Below the pieces are notes generated by a model. The model ran no database searches and was not told the DNA's origin. It saw nothing but the letters and a program-made list of their open reading frames with translations. Below, piece by piece: positions 17,097 through 28,300 of a DNA stretch of 64,000 nt. The DNA is from Flavobacterium taihuense (lineage in GTDB: Bacteria > Bacteroidota > Bacteroidia > Flavobacteriales > Flavobacteriaceae). The position numbers were made by a program, and so were the translations under genes. Positions within the stretch are counted from its first letter, which is position 1. The number at the start of each line of letters is the position of its first letter. The stretch is taken from NCBI RefSeq assembly GCF_019351435.1, contig NZ_JAHWYN010000009.1, forward strand, positions 1 to 64,000, written 5' to 3'.

Positions 17097-19577
17097 TCAA
17101 AAAAATACTTTATCCGTCCTACTAGTATTATCTCCAAAAACAGTTTTAACTATTAAAATTTGGTGCTTCAAAATTAAATTAGAAACTACAATCTGACGAT
17201 TATCGATACGTGTCCTTTGATAAAGAAGTGCTCCTTTTAAATCATAAATAAAGACTGTAGATAAATCCACATTTATAGACTTAAAATTCAATTGATTCCC
17301 TTGTATTGCAATCTCGAATTGTTGTTTAGAATTATCAAAAACATCATTCTTAAGAACTGATTCTTTAGCGGAAGTATAACGCAGTACAAAACGTTCATTA
17401 TATTCGCCATTTTGCGTAGAGAAAACATACGGGCTCTTTCCTAAATTATGAATAACACCATTGCTTTTGTCTTCTAAAAAAATTTGACGTTTGTTAAACA
17501 AACCATCAACCTGATCAATACTAATTGTAAAAGTATCTCCGAGCTTACTTTTGTATCCCAACGGAACACTATCTAATTCGTAAAACGGCAAGGCACGCCC
17601 TTGAATAGAAAGCTTTTTTATTTTGTTTATACTGTAAAAATCAACATCTGAATTCCCATTAAAACTAATACCGTCATACAAATCATCCAAATCATTTGTA
17701 GCTCCATCTATATAACCAACCAATAATTGCTTAAAAACACCCTTAGCACTAGTAAAATTAAGCCAAATTCTATTTTTCGCTACATTTTCTCTCTCTTTAG
17801 TCTTTTCGTTCTTAAAAAATTGATTATTTAATCCTGGTTGAAAAATACGCATCGCATTGTTAAATTCAAAACTACCCGCTACTTTACTACCTACAAAAAA
17901 TGACTGGCCCGCCGCTATTTTACCAGATGGAAATCCACCTCCTGTCGATGCTTCTACCGCTGTCCTTGTACCTCCAGTCAAGTTGTATGTAGCATAATCA
18001 TCCGAATTATAAAAATATTGATTTCCCGTTTTCGTTGCAGTTGAATTGTGTGTCCAAAAATACAAAGCACCATACAATACTGATGCATTTTTCAGTATAA
18101 ACGAATCGGCGTCTACAGCTGATGGATAAGGATTCCCAATTAAATTATTTTGTCCCTCCAGAACTGAAATATTAATAATTCCATTGTATGGCATCCCCAC
18201 AAACTGAACCTGTTGTTTGTAATAAACATCTACTCCATTCCAATATTCGCCGTTCGCATAAGCAATATTAGGTTTAGGAACTCGAATAATAAATCCTTTT
18301 CCAGCTGGATTCATAGTAGAATTTCCATTTTCTGTCACCCACTTGTTATCAGCAAAACTAAAGTATTTATCATAAAATGTATTTGGTGACAATATATTCA
18401 AAACTTGGTTTTTTACGGGCGAGGACCAATACGTAAAATCAAAATTCTTCATCGGAGCAGTAATTCGCCTGTAGATAATATCACCCGTGTTAACAGCTAA
18501 ATCATTCACCTGAACCAAACTCGCATCATTTTCAAATGTTAAAGAAGCAGTTCCCAATACACTTAACTCATTTTCCAATTGCAAAACACTACCCGACTCT
18601 ACCTTAACAGCTACGCCTGAGTCTATTTGACACGAACAAGCTTCTAGAGCTGAATCAATCAAAAAATCACTCGAAAAACGTACTTTTTTGTTCCGATCAG
18701 GGATACCATTAGACCAGCCATGATTATAGATAGTTTCAACAGGAGAAACTCTTATGGTATTCGAGTTGGCACTTACTCCACAACTATTAGCAGAACGCAA
18801 TCTAACAAAGCAACTTTCTCCTGGTTTTAATCCAAGAATAGATTCCATGAGAACATTCCCTATTTCTTTATTTTGATAGCCTGATAAGCTATTTACAAAA
18901 TCTGAATCGGTAGCAACATCAATAAAATAATCTAACGCATCTTCAGATTCATTCCAACTTAATTCGAAAGAAGTCGCCAAACAAGGAAGTGCAATCTCTG
19001 TCAAAATAGGCACACTAGAAATGACACAGGAAACAATTCCTCTAAATTCAAAATCATTGACACTAAAAGTACCAGTTCCAGCATTTGCTCCCCATCCGTA
19101 TAATCTGAATGTAATAGGAGAACTGATGTTTTGAAAATTGCTACTAGATAAAGATACTGTTGCCCCAGTTGCTAAAACCGTACCAACATCTGATGTAAAT
19201 CCATCAACACTAGAACGCAAAGCAAAACGAGTAGGTCCATTCTCTGAAATTTGTCCTGTATAAACAAAACTTACAAAATCAATCTCTTTAGTGGGATTTG
19301 GAGTTAAAGAAAATTCAAAATAAGTATTAGAATCCAACTCATCCGATTTCCAACTTCTAGCGTCGTATCTGTTATTGGCATTTATTCCAAATATACCACT
19401 TCCTCTTCCAATCCCAGAAACGGTTATATCTGAGCTAACAATTTGTCCCGATGTATATGGATTCGAATCATTAGGGTTAACGCCATTTATAGGATTACTG
19501 AATATAGATTGCCCGATCGACAAACTGGGAATACAAAAACAAAACAATAAAACTCTTAAAAATTGTTTCATATGCAA
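17097..19577 (-). CDS. T9SS type C secreted surface protein (array member 1)
   Basis: 826 residues. Signal peptide within 1-22 (an alternative start at 19571 removes two residues: MHM). N-terminal jelly-roll-like domain about 30-180, FN3-like domain about 185-280 (WNESEDALDYFIDVATDSDF), then the shared module: ACSCQ at 313-317, YWSSPVK at 383-389, LIGNPYPSAVDAD, and a region with KQLLVGYIDGATNDLDDLYDG and RALPFYELDSVPLGYKS. The last 80 residues match the type C T9SS sorting signal style (FIYDLKGALLYQR ... DKVFF). Catalytic motifs are absent, so a binding or structural surface role is inferred. It is the last gene, in reading direction, of a six-gene tandem array. Confidence 0.85.
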   Translation of the reverse strand: MHMKQFLRVLLFCFCIPSLSIGQSIFSNPINGVNPNDSNPYTSGQIVSSDITVSGIGRGSGIFGINANNRYDARSWKSDELDSNTYFEFSLTPNPTKEIDFVSFVYTGQISENGPTRFALRSSVDGFTSDVGTVLATGATVSLSSSNFQNISSPITFRLYGWGANAGTGTFSVNDFEFRGIVSCVISSVPILTEIALPCLATSFELSWNESEDALDYFIDVATDSDFVNSLSGYQNKEIGNVLMESILGLKPGESCFVRLRSANSCGVSANSNTIRVSPVETIYNHGWSNGIPDRNKKVRFSSDFLIDSALEACSCQIDSGVAVKVESGSVLQLENELSVLGTASLTFENDASLVQVNDLAVNTGDIIYRRITAPMKNFDFTYWSSPVKNQVLNILSPNTFYDKYFSFADNKWVTENGNSTMNPAGKGFIIRVPKPNIAYANGEYWNGVDVYYKQQVQFVGMPYNGIINISVLEGQNNLIGNPYPSAVDADSFILKNASVLYGALYFWTHNSTATKTGNQYFYNSDDYATYNLTGGTRTAVEASTGGGFPSGKIAAGQSFFVGSKVAGSFEFNNAMRIFQPGLNNQFFKNEKTKERENVAKNRIWLNFTSAKGVFKQLLVGYIDGATNDLDDLYDGISFNGNSDVDFYSINKIKKLSIQGRALPFYELDSVPLGYKSKLGDTFTISIDQVDGLFNKRQIFLEDKSNGVIHNLGKSPYVFSTQNGEYNERFVLRYTSAKESVLKNDVFDNSKQQFEIAIQGNQLNFKSINVDLSTVFIYDLKGALLYQRTRIDNRQIVVSNLILKHQILIVKTVFGDNTSRTDKVFF

Positions 19578-19883
19578 ACATTTATTGATTTTTGACAGCC
19601 ATATGTAATTTGCATATTTTAATTGATTCTTGCGACCAATCTTTTGGTCATGATTCTTTCATCTAAAATAATTTAAACTCATATTAAAAAACTAAAATAA
19701 GAATTATATTATAATAAAATGATTTTAACAATGTTAAATTCTCACATAAAAAAAATTATCCCTTTTTAAATTATTCTGCAACTACGCAAAACAATAGATC
19801 ATATCACTGAAAACCTTATTTTGACATAAAAAAAATCCCATTCTGAATAAACAGAATGGGATAATATAAATAAGTATTATAAA
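19578..19883. other. Intergenic region
   Basis: 306 AT-rich bases holding the terminator of the next array gene (19835-19862) and presumably the promoter of the 826-aa gene. No strict -7 match found. A near-palindrome ATGTAATTTGCAT lies at about 19604. No gene seen. Confidence 0.4.
19835..19862 (-). terminator. Terminator of array member 2
   Basis: Stem ATCCCATTCTG (19835-19845) with CAGAATGGGAT (19852-19862), loop of 6, T-run on the minus strand. Same stem as the terminator at 25276-25303. Confidence 0.88.
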
Positions 19884-22800
19884 TTATTTTTGAAAAATAA
19901 TTTCTTGCGTTACCCATTTTCCATTTTCCAATTGTGTTAAGACAATCAGAAATTGGTCACTAGCTGTTAAATTCTCAATCATGAATTCATCCTTACTCAC
20001 CTTGTTATTTTCGTAAATCAAGCTGCCTTTTAAATCATATACCTTAACCGCTGCAATAGTTTCCTCAAAAGAATTAATTTTTATCTGGTGATTCTTAACC
20101 GATACAATAACCGATTTCCCACTTGTGTCAAAACTATCTGTCCCCAATGTAGTCTTATCGGCATATCGCAACACAAAACGATCATTAAAAGTCCCCTTTA
20201 GAGTCGTAAAAGAATAAGGTCCATTCTTTAAGTTATAAATAACATTGGCAACCTTATCTTCTATATAAACCGCTTGATTTGTCAAAGTACCATCCACTTT
20301 ATCGATGCTGATATCAAAAGCACCATCTATAGTCGCTTTATAACCTAGTGGCACTTCATCCGTTTTATTAAAAGGCAAAGCACGACCTTGTATTGTTAGC
20401 GTTTTTTCATTGTTAATACTGTAAAAGTCAACATACGAATTCCCGCTAAAACTAACACCGTCATACAAATTATCATACTCATTTGTTGCCCCATCTATAT
20501 AACCAACCAATAATTGCTTGAAAGCACCTCCTGGATTGCTTAAATTAAGCCAAACCCTATTCTTTTCCTTTGTTACTGTTTTTTTGGTTTTGGCAATTTT
20601 GAAAAACTGACTGTTAGATCCAGGATCAGAAATTCGCATTCCATTATTAAATACAAAATTTCCAGCAATTTTACTTCCTACAAAAAAGGACTGCCCCGAT
20701 GCAATTTTACCTGCGGGAGGGTCAACTCCTGGTACAGTTATAGTTGAACCCGTTAAAGTAAAAGTAGTATAATCATTTGACGAATAACTATATACCGTAC
20801 CGGTTTGCGTAGGAGCCGAATTATGTGTCCAAAAATACAAACCACCATATATCACTGAAACATTATCTTCCATAAACGTTTCTGCATCAACAGCAGATGG
20901 ATATGGATTTCCTATTAAATTATTCTGCCCTGCTAACACCGGAACCGAGATGACTCCATTGTACGGCACTCCTATAAACTCAACTGGTTGTGAATAAGTT
21001 GTTCCAGTCCAGGAATCTTTACCATTAGGGTAAGTAGAATTTGGCTTGGGAACACGGATAATAAATCCTTTACCTGCATCATTCATTTTATTATTTCCAT
21101 TTTCGGTTACCCATTTGTTATTGGCATAACTATAATACTTATCCCAAAAAGTGTTTGGTGATAACACATTCAAAATCTGATCTTTTACTGGGGATGACCA
21201 ATATGTAAAATCAAAGTTTTTCATTGGTGCCGAAACTCGTCTGTAAGTAATTGACCCCGTATTTACAGCATCATCATCCAGCTGAACCAAACTCGCATTG
21301 TTCTCAAAAATTAAAGTTCCCCCATTGGTTACTGCATTTGTGATAGTCATTGTTTTCCCACCTGGAATAGTTACAGTAAAACCTGCATTTACCTGACACG
21401 AACAACCTCGTATATCCACATTTTCACCATAATTGCCATTAAAAACAACTATATCATCTATAGTTGGTGGCACAGCATTGTTTGTTTTTGACCATTTGAT
21501 TCCATTCCAAGTATTGGTGATTGGTGCATTTATTGAAATAGGTGCCGAAGCTAATGAAACACAAGATCCATTTCGAGCCATTACCGTATAAGAACCTACT
21601 GCAAGACCAGAGAAAATCCCATCAGAGTTCGAATAATCTACTCCATCTATGCTATAATTCATTCCCGTTGGGGATGTAACAGTAATGGTTCCTGTTGACA
21701 CCACACAAGTAGGTTGAGACGTAGCTGATGCTATTGGAACTACTGGCGTAGAATTCATTGTTACAGCAACCGACGTTCTTGTTGTGCTTACACAACCTGT
21801 GGTCGTATTTCTTGATTCACCATAATAAATCGTCGATGACAAAGCTGTACCTGATGCAAGTGCTGTTCCTCCTGATGCTGCGGCATACCAATCAACAACA
21901 CTTCCTGATGGTGCTGTACCTGTCAATGAAGCAACTGTTGAACTTCCGCAAAAACTTTGTGATGATGCAGTTGGCACTACTGGCAATGCATTTATTGTTA
22001 CTGCAACCGACGTTCTTGTTGTGCTTACACAACCTGTGGTTGTATTTCTTGATTCACCATAATAAGTAGTCGATGACAAAACTGTACCTGATGCAAGTGC
22101 TGTTCCTCCTGATGCTGCAGAATACCAATCAACAACACTTCCTGACGGCGCAACACCTGTCAGTGAAGCAACTGTTGAACTTCCGCAAAAACTTTGTGAT
22201 GATGCGGTTGGCACTACAGGAGACACAGTGATTATTGAACTGTAAGCAGAGTTGCCACTAGTATTAGGACCACATCCGTTATAAGCTCTTAACCTATAAT
22301 AATAAGTAGTACCATTAGTCAACCCAACAACATTCTTTGAAGTAACTAGCCCAACGTCCAAACCACCATATCCTGCAACAAAACTTGAAAACCCACTATT
22401 TGTTGAAACATCCAATTTATAGCTTGTAGCTGTAGGTACTGAATTCCAATTTACAATAAAGCTAGAACAAGTAATGGAAGTGGCAGCTGTTAATATTGGA
22501 ACTGTTGGAGCTGTGCTAGGACTCGTAGTAATCGCAATAGAAGATGTACTATAGATACAAGTCGAAGAATTGGCACTAGAACCAGTCACATTTCTTCTAT
22601 AATAAATTTTGGTTGCCGAAGCTGGATTTGTACCAAGAACTGTATAATCTTCCGAAGTGGCACCAATGATATCACCCCAATTGGAGTTATCAATAGATGA
22701 CTGCCATTGAAACTTAATAGATGGATTAGCATTTCCGCCTTGATAAGAAATGTTCGAACCATCTAATGTCGTTGCGGTATTTACACAACGTACTATAGGC

Positions 22801-25049
22801 CCACTCGTCACGATAGTGTTAAGAGCGTTTATAGTAGAAGATGCTGGATAAATTGTAAAATTAGAAACATTATTTCCGGTCTTTTCGTAATAATCAAAAA
22901 TCAATTCACTATTTCCATTTAAAGAGACCAAAACATTTGCATAAGCAGTAGCACTTTGTTGAGTCCATGCATCAAAAACTAAAACCCCGTCAACATATAA
23001 CCGTACCCCGTCATCCCCTGTTACTCCAACAAAGTAACATCCCGCTGGAAGTGTTGATCTCATTTTATATCGAACTACAAAAGTTTCAGTATAAACTGAT
23101 TGTGAAGTACCACCTGCGGTAAAAGGGAAACAAGTCGTAGTTGAAACACTTGTATTATAATTTTGAGTAAATGAAGTAGTTGATCCTGAAACAGTATTAG
23201 CTTGTGTAAAAGAACCTAGATAATTACCAAATGCATCTGCATCTGAAGGTTCAACTGTTGCTGTGTCAGAAAAATTATAGACATGCCCAATCCAAAAATC
23301 TGCACCGAAAGCTGTTTGACTGTCTGCAATATTATTCCCTCCAATGTATGTAACCGTTATATTATCTGTTTGCGCACTGGTCTGACAATTTGCACTATTA
23401 AAAACTACATACAAAACTCCAGTAAAAGTGGCAGTCCAATCAATGGTAGCTGCAGAAGTAGCAGAAGCAGCATTTGTTGTAGCTAAGGCGGTAGTTGTGC
23501 TACTCCCATTAAATAATGTTAACCGTTTTATAAAAGTTTTACTGGTGCCAGTACTAGCAATACGATATTGCACCCCTTCAATAACATTTACTGCTATGTA
23601 ACTATCAACAGGAACAGCAGAAAAAGTTATTCCACCAATATTAGCACCTGAGACATTACTATTATAACAAATAGACTGAGTTGTCCCTGATTGTACATTA
23701 CTTGCAAATGGGCAAAAAGCAGGAACAACCTCTCCTGTAGCCAAGATCATAGCATCTCTATTTTCAGCTCCGTTCTGGAATTTTATCTGTGCTAATTGTG
23801 CTGCTGTCAAACCCGCTGCTGAATTCCCAACGAAAATCCTTCTTCCTGCACTACCAAACGCTCCTGTCCAACCTGTAATAGTAAGTATTTTACCCGAAAC
23901 CCAAGTAGCTCCGTTGCTACTCGCCAAATTTACTGTATGATTTGCTGCTCCTAATGCGATTGTTGAATTATCGTTTAAAGTCAAAGTTCCCATTGTTTCA
24001 CTAAAACCACCTGTAGAATAACTTCCTCCATTAAACACAAGCTTTGCAGCATCTGAAATTCGGTTAGTAGCATCCGGTGCGAGTACAGCAGTCCCCGAAA
24101 CAGTTAAGTTATTATTGACAGTTGTTGTTGCTGAAATAGTTTTGATTCCAGAACCTGAAAGAGTGAGATTCGTATAAGTAGTTGCTCGAACGGCCTGAGC
24201 TAGGCCATCATAATTTACATTTGAACTTGTCCCATTCAAAGCAATAGTACTTGTTCCTGTAGGCGTCAAATTAAAAGGAGCTGCATTCCCCAACAGAAGA
24301 GTTCCTGTTGCTACTCCAGTCGCCATAGAAAAAGTGGAGGTATTAGCAGAATTTTGATTGGTTGTAGTAATTTGACCGTCGACATTTAAAATCCCACTCT
24401 CCAAATTAAAAGTGGAGTTATTAGTTCTAGTTGAAGGAGATGTAATTGTTCTACTAACAATTCCTAAATTTTCAATTATGTTAAAATAAGAAATGGTAGA
24501 AGTCAATATTGTAGTCGCATTAGAACTAGGCACAGCGTTATTACCAACTGTTAAACTAAAACACGACAATGTTCCTAACCCTGATATTGCAACTGTCCTA
24601 TTACTGCCATTAGATGAATCAACAACAATTGAACCAGTAGTAGTATTCCCTACCGTTAAGGAAATACCAAGATTTACCGATAAGGAAGGTGTATTTCCGT
24701 TAAATTCTAAAGAAGTACATGTAGCATTAGCTGTTACAGTAATCGCATGACTCATTATTACAACAACATCTCCAGTACCTGGAACACCAACTCCACCCCA
24801 AGTAGCAGCACTGTTCCAATTTCCAGATTGTGATGATGTATAGGTCGTAGCATTTGCAAACGAAACCGAAAGGAAAAACATTAATAAAAAAGCAAAATAC
24901 TTATTTAAACTAGTTCTTTTATGTCTTGTTTTATTCTGATAAAAATCACAACTATAACTATCAATTTGAAATAATTGCGACAATTTTCTTTTTACCTTAT
25001 CCTCCTGAGAAGAAAAAAAGGCAACAACTGTAAGTAAAATTTTATTCAT
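19884..25049 (-). CDS. T9SS type C secreted protein with PA14 domain (array member 2)
   Basis: 1,721 residues. Unusual N-terminus: MNKILLTVVAFF, a charged stretch, then a second hydrophobic segment (YFAFLLMFFLSVSFANA) ending near 67. Then a G8-like/beta-repeat region (NWNSAATWGG...), a PA14 domain at about 575-735 (GVTGDDGVRLYVDGVLVFDAW), FN3-like about 850-943, two Ig_7 repeats about 943-1103 (237-bp period), one SprB-like repeat, and the shared module (CSCQVNAG, YWSSPVKDQIL, NLIGNPYPSAVDA, KQLLVGYIDGATN), ending in a type C T9SS signal. PA14 suggests carbohydrate binding; no catalytic motif seen. The C-terminal third is almost identical to that of the upstream neighbour. Confidence 0.85.
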   Translation of the reverse strand: MNKILLTVVAFFSSQEDKVKRKLSQLFQIDSYSCDFYQNKTRHKRTSLNKYFAFLLMFFLSVSFANATTYTSSQSGNWNSAATWGGVGVPGTGDVVVIMSHAITVTANATCTSLEFNGNTPSLSVNLGISLTVGNTTTGSIVVDSSNGSNRTVAISGLGTLSCFSLTVGNNAVPSSNATTILTSTISYFNIIENLGIVSRTITSPSTRTNNSTFNLESGILNVDGQITTTNQNSANTSTFSMATGVATGTLLLGNAAPFNLTPTGTSTIALNGTSSNVNYDGLAQAVRATTYTNLTLSGSGIKTISATTTVNNNLTVSGTAVLAPDATNRISDAAKLVFNGGSYSTGGFSETMGTLTLNDNSTIALGAANHTVNLASSNGATWVSGKILTITGWTGAFGSAGRRIFVGNSAAGLTAAQLAQIKFQNGAENRDAMILATGEVVPAFCPFASNVQSGTTQSICYNSNVSGANIGGITFSAVPVDSYIAVNVIEGVQYRIASTGTSKTFIKRLTLFNGSSTTTALATTNAASATSAATIDWTATFTGVLYVVFNSANCQTSAQTDNITVTYIGGNNIADSQTAFGADFWIGHVYNFSDTATVEPSDADAFGNYLGSFTQANTVSGSTTSFTQNYNTSVSTTTCFPFTAGGTSQSVYTETFVVRYKMRSTLPAGCYFVGVTGDDGVRLYVDGVLVFDAWTQQSATAYANVLVSLNGNSELIFDYYEKTGNNVSNFTIYPASSTINALNTIVTSGPIVRCVNTATTLDGSNISYQGGNANPSIKFQWQSSIDNSNWGDIIGATSEDYTVLGTNPASATKIYYRRNVTGSSANSSTCIYSTSSIAITTSPSTAPTVPILTAATSITCSSFIVNWNSVPTATSYKLDVSTNSGFSSFVAGYGGLDVGLVTSKNVVGLTNGTTYYYRLRAYNGCGPNTSGNSAYSSIITVSPVVPTASSQSFCGSSTVASLTGVAPSGSVVDWYSAASGGTALASGTVLSSTTYYGESRNTTTGCVSTTRTSVAVTINALPVVPTASSQSFCGSSTVASLTGTAPSGSVVDWYAAASGGTALASGTALSSTIYYGESRNTTTGCVSTTRTSVAVTMNSTPVVPIASATSQPTCVVSTGTITVTSPTGMNYSIDGVDYSNSDGIFSGLAVGSYTVMARNGSCVSLASAPISINAPITNTWNGIKWSKTNNAVPPTIDDIVVFNGNYGENVDIRGCSCQVNAGFTVTIPGGKTMTITNAVTNGGTLIFENNASLVQLDDDAVNTGSITYRRVSAPMKNFDFTYWSSPVKDQILNVLSPNTFWDKYYSYANNKWVTENGNNKMNDAGKGFIIRVPKPNSTYPNGKDSWTGTTYSQPVEFIGVPYNGVISVPVLAGQNNLIGNPYPSAVDAETFMEDNVSVIYGGLYFWTHNSAPTQTGTVYSYSSNDYTTFTLTGSTITVPGVDPPAGKIASGQSFFVGSKIAGNFVFNNGMRISDPGSNSQFFKIAKTKKTVTKEKNRVWLNLSNPGGAFKQLLVGYIDGATNEYDNLYDGVSFSGNSYVDFYSINNEKTLTIQGRALPFNKTDEVPLGYKATIDGAFDISIDKVDGTLTNQAVYIEDKVANVIYNLKNGPYSFTTLKGTFNDRFVLRYADKTTLGTDSFDTSGKSVIVSVKNHQIKINSFEETIAAVKVYDLKGSLIYENNKVSKDEFMIENLTASDQFLIVLTQLENGKWVTQEIIFQK
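21740..22220 (-). repeat. Two tandem 237-bp Ig_7 repeats
   Basis: Two in-frame copies (79 aa) encoding SQSFCGSSTVASLTG...SGSVVDWY, nearly identical at DNA level. Confidence 0.85.
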
Positions 25050-25153
25050 TTTATTTGGGGATATAACCTGGTAAAAAACACTAAATACTATATGCTTTTA
25101 TTTTTGAATATTTTTGTTTGTAGGCATTTTTTTTGTTTCGACAAAGCAAAAAC

Positions 25154-25177
25154 ACGTATTTTTACGTATCAAAAGTA
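25154..25177 (-). promoter_or_regulatory. Candidate promoter with conserved palindrome, array member 2
   Basis: Minus strand TACTTTTG (25177-25170) matches TAnnTTTG; two bases downstream begins ACGTAAAAATACGT (25167-25154), an inverted repeat spanning the expected start site. The same pair is conserved upstream of array member 3 within about 80 bp of shared sequence. Confidence 0.55.
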
Positions 25178-25275
25178 ATCATTAAAAAATTATTTTTCCC
25201 ACAACTGTAAAGAATTGCGGATTAATTTAATATAACCAACTTAATTTTAGATTCTTACATGTTTTTTCATAAAAA

Positions 25276-25303
25276 ATCCCATTCTGAACAAACAGAATGG
25301 GAT
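25276..25303 (-). terminator. Terminator of array member 3
   Basis: ATCCCATTCTG (25276-25286) pairs with CAGAATGGGAT (25293-25303); an extra GAATGGGAT copy follows at about 25306-25314. Confidence 0.85.
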
Positions 25304-25335
25304 AAGAATGGGATAATAGATATAAGTCTTATAAA

Positions 25336-28300
25336 TTAATTTTGAAAAATAATTTCTTGCGTTACCCATTTTCCATTTTCTAATTGTATCAAAACAATCA
25401 GAAATTGATCACTAGCTGTTAAATTCTCTGCAATGAAATCATTCTTACTCACCTTGCTATTTTCATAAATCAAGCTGCCTTTTAAATCATATACCATAAC
25501 TGCTGCAATAGTTTCCTCAAAAGAATTAATTTTTATCTGGTGATTCTTAACCGATACGATAACCGATTTCCCACTTGTGTCAAAACTATCTGTCCCTAAT
25601 GTAGTCTTATCGGCATATCGCAACACAAAACGATCATTAAAAGTCCCCTTTAGAGTCGTAAAAGAATAAGGTCCATTCTTTAAGTTATAAATAACATTGG
25701 CAACCTTATCTTCTATATAAACCGCTTGATTTGCCAAAGCTCCATCCACTTTATCGATACTAATCTCAAAAGCACCATCTATAGTCGCTTTATAACCTAG
25801 TGGCACTTCATCCGTTTTGTCAAAAGGCAAAGCACGACCTTGTATTGTTAGCGTTTTTTCATTATTAATACTGTAAAAGTCAACATACGAATTCCCGCTA
25901 AAACTAACACCATCATACAAATTATCTAAACCATTTGTTGCCCCATCCATATAACCAACCAATAATTGTTTAAAAGCACCTCCTGCATTGCTTAAATTAA
26001 GCCAAACCCTGTTCTTTTCCTTTTTAACTGTTTTTTTGGTTTTGGTGATTTTAAAAAACTGACTGTTAGATCCAGGATCAGAAATTCGCATTCCATTATT
26101 AAATACAAAATTTCCAGCAATTTTGCTTCCTACAAAAAAGGATTGCCCCGATGCAATTTGACCTACAGGAGCAGCAATTCCTGCTACACCAGTACTTCCG
26201 AGCAAAGTAAAAACAGCATAATCACTCGACGCATAACTATATACCGTACCAGTTTGAGTAGGAGCCGAATTATGTGTCCAAAAATACAAACCACCATATA
26301 TCACTGAAGCATTGTCTTCCATAAACGTTTCTGCATCAACAGCAGATGGATATGGATTTCCAATTAAATTATTCTGCCCTGCTAACACCGGAACCGAAAT
26401 GACTCCATTGTACGGCACTCCTGTAAACTCAACTGGTTGTGAATAAGTTGTTCCAGTCCAGTAATCTTTACCATTAGGATAAGTAGAATTTGGCTTGGGA
26501 ACACGGATAATAAACCCTTTGCCTGCATCATTCATTTTATTGTTTCCGTTTTCGGTTACCCATTTGTTATTGGCATAACTATAATACTTATCCCAAAAAG
26601 TGTTTGGTGATAACACATTTAAAATCTGATCTTTTACTGGGGATGACCAATATGTAAAATCAAAGTTTTTCATTGGTGCCGAAATTCGTCTATAGGTAAT
26701 TGACCCCGTATTGACAGCAGCATCATCCAGCTGAACCAAACTAGCATTGTTCTCAAAAATTAAAGTTCCCCCATTGGTTACTGCATTTGTGATAGTCATC
26801 GTTTTCCCACTTGGGATAGTTACAGTAAAACCTGCATTTACTTGACACGAACAACCTTCTATATCCACATTCTCACTGTAATTTCCATTAAAAACAACTA
26901 TATCATCTATAGTTGGTGGCACAGCACTGTTTGTTTTTGACCATTTGGCTCCATTCCAAGTATTGGTGATAGGTGCATTTATTGAAATAGGTGCAGAAGC
27001 TGGTGAAATACAGGATCCATTTCGAGCCATTACCGTATAAGAACCTACTGCAAGACCAGAGAAAATCCCATCAGAGTTCGAATAATCTACTCCATCTATG
27101 CTATAATTCAATCCTATAGGAGATGAAACCGTAATGGTTCCTGTTGACAACGCACAAGTAGGCTGCGATGTAGCTGATGCCATTGGAGATGCCGGAGTAG
27201 TATTTACTGTTGCGGTTACATCAAATCTTGACGTACTTTCACATCCAGTTACTGTTTGCGTTGCAAAATAATGCGTTCCATTTACCAATGCAGTGGTTGT
27301 AGCTAATGGACTTCCGCCACTTAATGCAGCGTACCATTGAACAGCTGTACCTGTAGCCGCTAAATTTGCAACTGTTGGTAAAGCTCCCGAACAAAATGAC
27401 TGAGCCGCTGTTCCGGTTGGTGCTGATGAAGTAGTATTTACTGTTGCGGTTACATCAAATCTTGAAGTACTCTCACAACCGCTTACCGTTTGAGTGGCAA
27501 AATAATGTGTTCCATTTACCAATGCTGTGGTTGTAGCCAATGCACTTCCACCACTTGATGCAGTGTACCACTTAATAGCTGTACCTGTTGCTGCTAAATT
27601 TGCAACTGTTGGTGAAGCTCCCGAACAAAAAGATTGTGCTGCTGTTCCTGTTGGAGCTGCTGGCGTGGTATTTACTGTTGCGGTTACATCAAATCTTGAA
27701 GTACTCTCACAACCGCTTATCGTTTGAGTGGCAAAATAATGTGTTCCATTTACCAATGCTGTGGTTGTAGCCAATGCACTTCCTCCACTTGATGCAGTGT
27801 ACCATTTAATAGCTGTACCTGTTGCTGCTAAATTTGCAACTGTTGGTGAAGCTCCCGAACAAAAAGATTGTGCTGCTGTTCCTGTTGGAGCTGCTGGCGT
27901 GGTATTTACTGTTGCGGTTACATCAAATCTTGAAGTACTCTCACAACCGCTTATCGTTTGAGTGGCAAAATAATGTGTTCCATTTACCAATGTAGTGGTT
28001 GTTGCTAATGGACTTCCTCCGCTTAATGCAGCATACCATTGAACAGCTGTACCTGTAGCCGCTAAATTTGCAACTGTTGGTGAAGCTCCCGAACAAAAAG
28101 ATTGGGCTGCTGTTCCAGTTGGTGCTACTGGCGTGGTATTTACTGTTGCGGTTACATCAAATCTTGACGTACTTTCACATCCACTTACCGTTTGAGTGGC
28201 AAAATAATGTGTTCCATTTACCAATGCTGTGGTTGTAGCCAATGCACTTCCACCACTTGATGCAGTGTACCATTGAACAGCTGTACCTGTTGCTGCTAAA

